From Mycobacterium sp. D16Q14 (GTDB lineage: Bacteria > Actinomycetota > Actinomycetes > Mycobacteriales > Mycobacteriaceae): DNA of 64,000 nucleotides. Within the stretch, counting starts at the first letter, position 1, and each line of letters opens with the position of its first letter. Both the position numbers and the translations under genes were made by a program. Below, piece by piece: positions 62,906 through 64,000 of this stretch. The stretch is taken from positions 124,001-188,000 of the forward strand of contig MAEX01000002.1 of NCBI GenBank assembly GCA_002013415.1, in the 5' to 3' direction. The notes under the pieces are model-generated. The model was not told the DNA's origin. It searched no databases and saw only the letters and a list, made by a program, of their open reading frames with translations.

Positions 62906-64000
62906 ATGTCAGGAGACTCATCGCGCCGGTCCGTCCGGCTAGCCGGCACGGTGCTCGCCGCCGTGTTGGTGGCGCTGACTGTGTTGACTTACCTGGCGTA
63001 CAACGACGCCTTCTCCGACACCAAGCCCATCACTGTCGTCTCGCCCCGCGCGGGCCTGGTGATGGAAGAGGGCGGCAAGGTCAAGTTCCACGGACTGCAG
63101 ATCGGCAAGGTCAAGTCCATCTCCTATGCCAACGAACAGGCCAAGTTGGAGCTCGCGGTTAATGCCAAAGATCTGCGGCTGATTCCATCCAATGCCACGG
63201 TGCGTATCGCGGGCACCACCATCTTCGGCGCGAAGTCGGTGGAATTTCTTGCCCCGCAACAGCCGTCGAGCTCGCCGCTGAGAGCAGGGGCGACGGTAAC
63301 CGCGGAAGCGGTGGCCCTGGAAGTCAACACGGTGTTCGAGAACCTGACCCGGCTGCTCGGAAAGATCGACCCGGTCAACCTCAACGCCACCCTGACCGCC
63401 GTCGGTGAAGGGTTGCGCGGCAACGGAGACAATTTCGGACAGGGCCTCGTCGAGCTCGATCAATACCTGGATCAACTGAATCCCAAACTTCCTGCCCTGC
63501 AACAGGATTTTCAGAAGGCTGGTCAGGTGGGGCAGATCTATGGCGATGCCGCTCCGAATATCGTGCGCATACTCGACAATCTGCCGACGCTGAGCCGCAC
63601 TATCGTGGATCAACAGCAGGATCTCAAGGCCACACTGCTTGCGGCAATTGGATTGGGTAACAACGGATACGAAACCCTGGCTCCCGCCGAGAAGGACCTC
63701 ACCGCGGCGCTGCAGCGACTGCGCGCCCCCACCACGCTGCTCGGCAGATACTCGCCGGAGATTCCATGCACGCTGCAGGCGATCTCCAAGGCATTGGTGA
63801 CCTTCACCCCGCTCATCGGCGGTGTGCGGCCCGGTCTATTCCTGAGCAACAGCTTTCCGCTCGGCGCACCGGTCTACACCTATCCGGATAGCCTGCCCAT
63901 CGTGAACGGCTCCGGTGGCCCCAATTGTCGTGGGCTACCGAATATTCCCACCAAGGCGCAAAACGGTTCGTGGTACCGATCGCCCTTCCTGGTGACGGAC
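62906..64000 (+). CDS. mce4A: Mce4A, cholesterol importer subunit, 3' truncated by window edge
   Basis: 365 codons are visible and the frame is still open at the right edge; the M. tuberculosis protein has about 400 residues, so only a short C-terminus is missing. An N-terminal membrane anchor (about residues 10-33) is followed by the MCE/MlaD domain (about 40-120, VVSPRAGLVMEEGGKVKFHG...). The helical MCE C-terminal region carries two cysteines (IPCTLQA, PNCRGL). Mce4A is part of the periplasm-spanning shuttle that delivers cholesterol to YrbE4A/B. Confidence 0.95.
   Translation, partial: MSGDSSRRSVRLAGTVLAAVLVALTVLTYLAYNDAFSDTKPITVVSPRAGLVMEEGGKVKFHGLQIGKVKSISYANEQAKLELAVNAKDLRLIPSNATVRIAGTTIFGAKSVEFLAPQQPSSSPLRAGATVTAEAVALEVNTVFENLTRLLGKIDPVNLNATLTAVGEGLRGNGDNFGQGLVELDQYLDQLNPKLPALQQDFQKAGQVGQIYGDAAPNIVRILDNLPTLSRTIVDQQQDLKATLLAAIGLGNNGYETLAPAEKDLTAALQRLRAPTTLLGRYSPEIPCTLQAISKALVTFTPLIGGVRPGLFLSNSFPLGAPVYTYPDSLPIVNGSGGPNCRGLPNIPTKAQNGSWYRSPFLVTD

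Overview
The window looks like the chromosome of a rapidly growing mycobacterium, most likely the Mycobacteroides abscessus/chelonae group. The evidence is high GC, mycobacterial lipoproteins, VirR, FprA, F420-type enzymes and an Mce4/KstR cholesterol locus. Gene order follows two M. tuberculosis neighbourhoods that lie far apart there: Rv0418-Rv0433 on the left and Rv3499c-Rv3531c on the right. Species and Rv equivalences come from recalled family knowledge and gene order, not from a database search.

Left part (1-35 kb). The 3' end of an ABC-2 permease is followed by two tandem LpqL-type M28 aminopeptidase lipoproteins and a small secreted protein. Next come a Nudix hydrolase and a divergent TauD-type dioxygenase. 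A six-gene minus-strand operon (14.8-6.1 kb) encodes a complete putrescine/GABA route: copper amine oxidase, aminobutyraldehyde dehydrogenase, GabT, GabD, an amino-acid permease and a tandem universal stress protein. A divergent PucR regulator faces it. Then come a KstR-like TetR gene, an alpha/beta hydrolase, and thiD-thiC behind a TPP riboswitch. Between thiC and xthA, where M. tuberculosis has other genes, lie a DHA2 transporter and an unrecognised set of membrane and exported proteins (22.5-26.9 kb). The conserved run xthA, GNAT, def, DUF3263, virR, sodC, GCS2 ligase follows, and then cysD-cysNC.

Middle part (35-41 kb). An IclR regulator is divergent from a DUF1214-SDR-sulfotransferase operon. 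A perfect 16-bp palindrome lies between them, and a near copy lies upstream of cysD. PAPS supply and sulfotransfer may therefore be co-regulated. An FAD/NAD(P)-binding protein and dtd follow.

Right part (41-64 kb). This is the sterol catabolic locus: kshA with a small Cys-containing partner, a gamma-carbonic-anhydrase-like protein, fprA with an IdeR-like iron box, an NTF2-like protein, ltp3, ltp4, a DUF35 protein, an F420-type oxidoreductase, echA19, fadD19, a nitronate-monooxygenase-like flavoprotein, fadD17, fadE27, fadE26, fdxD, an hsd4A-like SDR, yrbE4A, yrbE4B and mce4A (cut by the right edge). Five KstR-type operators (TnnAACnnGTTnnA) sit in the intergenic regions of this block. A sixth precedes the KstR-like TetR gene at 16.6 kb, and an imperfect one precedes cysD.

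No tRNA, rRNA, CRISPR array, insertion sequence or phage gene was seen. The main non-coding features are the TPP riboswitch, a strong terminator after fprA, a family of intergenic hairpins sharing CCGCCGAGTG, and a 24-bp exact repeat placed one base before the start codons of two unrelated genes.
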